Positions 6,880 to 9,261 of a stretch of 9,261 nucleotides of DNA are shown piece after piece. Each line of letters begins with the position of its first letter. Position 1 is the stretch's first letter. Location: the NCBI GenBank assembly GCA_012965455.1, contig DTSG01000393.1:1-9261 (forward strand), in the 5' to 3' direction. The position numbers were made by a program, and so were the translations under genes. This stretch comes from Planctomycetaceae bacterium (lineage in GTDB: Bacteria; Planctomycetota; Planctomycetia; Pirellulales; Pirellulaceae). Under the pieces are notes generated by a model that was not told where the DNA came from, ran no database searches, and saw only the letters and a list, made by a program, of their open reading frames with translations.

Positions 6880-6892
6880 ACAAACCATGAAC
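6871..6892 (+). repeat. 11-bp tandem repeat at a stop/start junction
   Basis: AAACCATAAAC (6871-6881) is followed at once by AAACCATGAAC (6882-6892), with one base different. The first copy carries the TAA stop of the phosphodiesterase gene and the second the ATG of the propeller gene. It looks like a small tandem duplication that shaped the junction. Confidence 0.6.
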
Positions 6893-7849
6893 CGTATCCC
6901 TCTAATAATCATCGTGCTTCTATTGTGTGCAACAACGCTTTGCGCCCAAGAAGGCAACGTCAAACTCAATGTCAAAAAGACGTGGATCGAGACGCCAATG
7001 GGTAAGCCGGTCATTGACCGCGGCAGTGACGGTAGCTGGGACTTTACTGCGGTCGATAATCCTTATGTGTTTGTTGAGAACAGTCGCTATTATTGTTTTT
7101 TTGAAGCACAGGACACCAAGGAATCTAATTGGCACGAACGAATTGGATTGGCTATCTCTGAGGATGGTGTGCACTGGCAGAAGCAAGCGAATAATCCAAT
7201 TGTCGATGTTGGCGTTTCTGGAAGTTGGGATGGGGCTGTTGCCAAACTTCCAGCGGCAGTCATTAAACATGACAGTCGTTATTATTTGTTCTACTCTGGC
7301 CGCGATGTCCACGACACCGAAATGACATCAAAAAACATTGGCGTGGTGATTGCAACAGAATTAACTGGTCAGTGGATTAAATCCGCTCGCAACCCACTGC
7401 TGCAAGGGCGCGAAGATAAATGGGACACACATGTCACGACGATGCCAACGAACATTTTTAAACGAGACGATCGTTTTTGGTTGGGATATCGAGGTATGCA
7501 GGGATTGTATTTCAAGCAAGGCTTAGGAGTAGCTAGCAGTGATAATTTACTGGAATGGCAACGGGAGACTGATGAATCACCCGCTATATCGATCAAAGAG
7601 GAAATTGCCTCTATGGCGATCGCCAAAGTCGGCAACGCCTACATCGGTATTTCTCAGCCACTGAAAATTGAAAACCGCCGCTACTGGAATTCCGCAGATC
7701 TTTTGAACTGGACCAAGGGGTCACCGGTACTGTTTAAGTCGAGCGGCAAAGTGGACACGATATCTAATCCGTTCCTTGTACGTGGTCAATGGAATGTACT
7801 TTACGAACAAGACGACCGTATCTACCGAGCGGTTTTAAGCGACAATTAA
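6887..7849 (+). CDS. exported five-bladed beta-propeller glycosidase-like protein (GH43/GH32-like fold)
   Basis: The 320-residue product begins with a signal peptide (MNRIPLIIIVLLLCATTLCA, cleavage probably before QEG). The mature part repeats the blade pattern of GH43, GH32, GH117 and GH130-type propellers: GSWDFTAVDNPYVF then RYYCFFEA (about 49-74), GSWDGAVAKLPAAVI then RYYLFYSG (112-138) and KWDTHVTTMPTNIF then RFWLGYRG (168-193). Outer strands also repeat: IGLAISEDGVHWQK, IGVVIATELTGQW, LGVASSDNLLEWQ and YWNSADLLNWTKG. Candidate active-site acids are the aspartates of the WD elements, but I cannot assign a family or substrate, and it could be a non-catalytic binding propeller. The ATG at 6887 follows the upstream stop by seven bases and lacks a Shine-Dalgarno site, which suggests translational coupling. 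Confidence 0.75.
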   Translation: MNRIPLIIIVLLLCATTLCAQEGNVKLNVKKTWIETPMGKPVIDRGSDGSWDFTAVDNPYVFVENSRYYCFFEAQDTKESNWHERIGLAISEDGVHWQKQANNPIVDVGVSGSWDGAVAKLPAAVIKHDSRYYLFYSGRDVHDTEMTSKNIGVVIATELTGQWIKSARNPLLQGREDKWDTHVTTMPTNIFKRDDRFWLGYRGMQGLYFKQGLGVASSDNLLEWQRETDESPAISIKEEIASMAIAKVGNAYIGISQPLKIENRRYWNSADLLNWTKGSPVLFKSSGKVDTISNPFLVRGQWNVLYEQDDRIYRAVLSDN

Positions 7850-7938
7850 CGCTCATTTATAGGGTTTCTCGCTTTACCCGAGGCGCACGGTATAGCCACC
7901 GCTGAACTTTTCACAGTTTTTTTCGTATTAATAGATAG

Positions 7939-7961
7939 CGTGTGACCTAACGTGTCACGCC
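7939..7961. promoter_or_regulatory. imperfect palindrome upstream of the small-protein gene
   Basis: GTGAC (7942-7946) and GTCAC (7954-7958) are reverse complements seven bases apart, extended outwards by a T-G and a G-C pair. It lies after a T7 run (7917-7923) and about 85 bases before the 54-residue gene. It may be an operator, or an RNA hairpin near the 3' end of the preceding transcript. No hairpin is placed properly before the T run, so I do not call a terminator. Confidence 0.3.
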
Positions 7962-7980
7962 TGTTATCGAAGATATGTAT

Positions 7981-8048
7981 TAGGAAGGCAAAGCAGAGTG
8001 TTTTGCTTGACTTTTCACCACATTAATAGGAAGGACCCTATACGATGA
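7981..8048 (+). promoter_or_regulatory. leader with duplicated ribosome binding site and RBS-sequestering hairpin
   Basis: TAGGAAGG occurs at 7981-7988 and again at 8027-8034. The first copy is nine bases before a GTG (7998) and the second ten bases before the ATG (8045). AGGCAAA (7986-7992), overlapping the end of the first site, can pair with TTTGCTT (8002-8008) with one wobble, placing the GTG in the loop. The arrangement suggests control of translation in the leader. Confidence 0.35.
7998..8048 (+). CDS. possible 16-residue leader peptide overlapping the small-protein gene
   Basis: A GTG at 7998 opens a 16-codon frame (MFCLTFHHINRKDPIR) ending at TGA 8046-8048. That stop overlaps the ATG of the next gene as ATGA, the classic arrangement of translational coupling. 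It has its own Shine-Dalgarno site (TAGGAAGG, spacing nine). The peptide is too short to judge by composition, and the call rests only on the site and the overlap. Confidence 0.25.
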   Translation: MFCLTFHHINRKDPIR

Positions 8049-8209
8049 ACGATAGCATTCTCAACGAAATCCCGCGTGACGCATTAGTTTTGCACGACCG
8101 CGAATGGCTCGAGTATTACCAATGGATCGCCTTTAAGAAGGAACTCGAAGAAGAAGCGATTTGGTATTTTCATGAAGTGGAATCCAAACGTCCCAGTAAA
8201 CCAAGATAA
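8045..8209 (+). CDS. unrecognised 54-residue charged small protein
   Basis: The ATG at 8045 is preceded by TAGGAAGG (8027-8034) at ten bases, the best ribosome binding site in the window. The product has no signal peptide or membrane segment. It is rich in charged and aromatic residues: HDREWLEYYQWIAF (17-30) and KKELEEEAIWYFHEVE (31-46) suggest one long amphipathic helix, followed by a basic tail (SKRPSKPR). This is what a small interaction partner might look like, but I recognise no family. It lies upstream of the Ser/Thr kinase gene on the same strand, and the two may be co-transcribed. No close-by alternative frame explains the stretch better. I am fairly confident that it is a gene because of the ribosome binding site and the protein-like composition. 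Confidence 0.6.
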   Translation: MNDSILNEIPRDALVLHDREWLEYYQWIAFKKELEEEAIWYFHEVESKRPSKPR

Positions 8210-8366
8210 GAACTAACTGGTGTAGTCTTGCTGAAATTACATGAAATAATAGGCTTGCATGTTTAGCGGTTGGCCAGTTTACCGGTTTACGTGGCTACTA
8301 AAACGCATCATATTACTCGAACTAGTTGTTCCCCGTGAAACACCAATTGTTCTGAGCAATAACTGT

Positions 8367-9261
8367 ATGGCCGCTAGAAAAGATGGCTACCCGAGCATCT
8401 TCCTTTCAATCACAGATGCGGATCTGCCTCCAGATTTCATCAACGACTATAGTAAGTACTCCGATTTCAAGTTGTTGACCAAAGGTGGTAAGGCGACACT
8501 ACATACATGTGTTGATGCTGGCTTGGGTCGTGTCGTAGTCCATAAATCGATTCATCCACATCTCGCCGACAATGTCCGGGAACGGCGGCGGTTTACTCGC
8601 GAAGCCAGAATTGCTGCGCAGCTACAACATCCCAACACTATTCCGATTTATGAAATGGGACGGACCCCTAGCGGTAACCTTTATTTCACAATGAAGTATA
8701 TTGCGGGCACCGATCTATTTCATCAAATCCAAAAAATAAAATCCAATGATGCCACAGCAATAGAAGAGTTTACGTTGGATCGGATGCTCGACATCTTCAT
8801 TCAAGCCTGTCAAGCTTTAGCGAATGCCCACGCGCATGGTGTGATCCACCGCGACATTAAGCCCGAGAACATATTGATTGGCCAGTTTGGCGAAGTCTGT
8901 TTAGTCGACTGGGGCGTCGCTAAAATTTGGGGAATGCCAAACGAAGAACGGACCCCTGAACAAAAAGACCGCGGCGAGCAATTAACCGCAACAGGCCAGC
9001 GTCCTGGCACTCCGCTGTATATGTCTCCCGAACAAATCGTCGGCAGCTATTATGTCGACCAACGTACCGACGTATATTCGGCGGGCGTCGTACTCTATGA
9101 AATACTTTGCCTCGATGTTCCCTTCATGGGCAAAAATATTCACGGAACATTTGACATGGTGATCCATGACCAACCGATGTCGCCAAGTCAAAAGAACCCA
9201 CGCCGCAAGATTCCGTCGCAGCTTGAGGCCATCTGCATGAAAGCACTCGAAAAAGAGCCCG
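8367..9261 (+). CDS. Ser/Thr protein kinase, N-terminal kinase domain (3' end outside window)
   Basis: A Hanks-type kinase that would phosphorylate Ser/Thr on proteins. From the ATG at 8367, 298 residues are visible. The order is a divergent glycine loop (LLTKGGKATLH, about 36-46), the ATP lysine K60 in VVVHK, the alpha-C glutamate E79 in FTREA, the catalytic loop HRDIKPEN (161-168), DWG in place of DFG (181-183), an activation segment TGQRPGTPLYMSPEQ (199-213) with SPE in place of APE, and D225 in TDVYSAGVVLYE. All catalytic residues are present, so activity is likely. DWG and GGKA-type loops are, as I recall, common in planctomycete kinases. The frame also opens at an ATG at 8259 with AGG six bases upstream. 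I prefer 8367 because the added 36 residues look non-conserved and partly hydrophobic, but this is uncertain. Any sensor or membrane region after the kinase domain is cut off by the window. Confidence 0.88.
   Translation, partial: MAARKDGYPSIFLSITDADLPPDFINDYSKYSDFKLLTKGGKATLHTCVDAGLGRVVVHKSIHPHLADNVRERRRFTREARIAAQLQHPNTIPIYEMGRTPSGNLYFTMKYIAGTDLFHQIQKIKSNDATAIEEFTLDRMLDIFIQACQALANAHAHGVIHRDIKPENILIGQFGEVCLVDWGVAKIWGMPNEERTPEQKDRGEQLTATGQRPGTPLYMSPEQIVGSYYVDQRTDVYSAGVVLYEILCLDVPFMGKNIHGTFDMVIHDQPMSPSQKNPRRKIPSQLEAICMKALEKEP

Noticed and set aside
6927..7325. Plus-strand 132-codon frame inside the propeller gene
   Set aside because: It overlaps the signal peptide and blade repeats of the real frame and has no domain-like pattern.
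7862..7923. Intrinsic terminator after the propeller gene
   Set aside because: GGGT/ACCC and CGGT/ACCG stems are only 4 bp and the T7 run is about 15 bases beyond the nearest one, so the parts do not form a standard terminator.
8007..8012. TTGACT as a -35 element for the 54-residue gene
   Set aside because: No -10-like hexamer lies 16-18 bases downstream; that position is the ribosome binding site region.

Overview
The window looks like a piece of a planctomycete chromosome, probably from the Pirellulales group. The evidence is a primary sigma factor with a long insert between regions 1.2 and 2, a planctomycete-style Ser/Thr protein kinase with a DWG magnesium loop, secreted proteins with short hydrophobic signal peptides, weak or absent Shine-Dalgarno sites at several starts, and roughly balanced base composition. 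This placement is inferred from protein style, not from a marker gene. No tRNA, rRNA, CRISPR array, insertion sequence or integrase gene was seen, and no intergenic stretch exceeds about 215 bases.

Left part (1-2964). The 3' end of an unrecognised acidic protein runs rightwards and converges on metF (5,10-methylenetetrahydrofolate reductase), with a small hairpin in the 34-base gap. Upstream of metF on the same minus strand is a primary sigma-70 factor gene (rpoD/sigA type). The 172 bases between rpoD and metF are rich in inverted repeats, and a 7-bp hairpin sits directly in front of the rpoD start codon, where a ribosome binding site would normally be.

Middle part (3043-4281). Diverging from rpoD is a possible promoter, then two unrecognised genes: a 132-residue four-helix membrane protein and a 159-residue soluble protein that starts with GTG and may end in a winged-helix-like fold. 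A possible 47-residue cysteine-containing small protein follows.

Right-middle part (4309-7849). Three genes lie head to tail with gaps of 39 and 7 bases: a YdhS/COG4529-type FAD/NAD(P)-binding protein, an exported glycerophosphodiester phosphodiesterase with a C-terminal extension, and an exported five-bladed beta-propeller glycosidase-like protein. They look like one transcription unit. The two exported products suggest hydrolysis of phosphodiester or carbohydrate material in the periplasm; the role of the flavoprotein is unknown.

Right end (7850-9261). A leader with two copies of TAGGAAGG precedes a 54-residue small protein gene. The first copy could drive a 16-codon leader ORF that overlaps the small gene as ATGA. 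A Ser/Thr protein kinase gene follows and runs off the window. The points most worth a second look are this leader, the rpoD and metF leaders, and the unusual three-gene unit.
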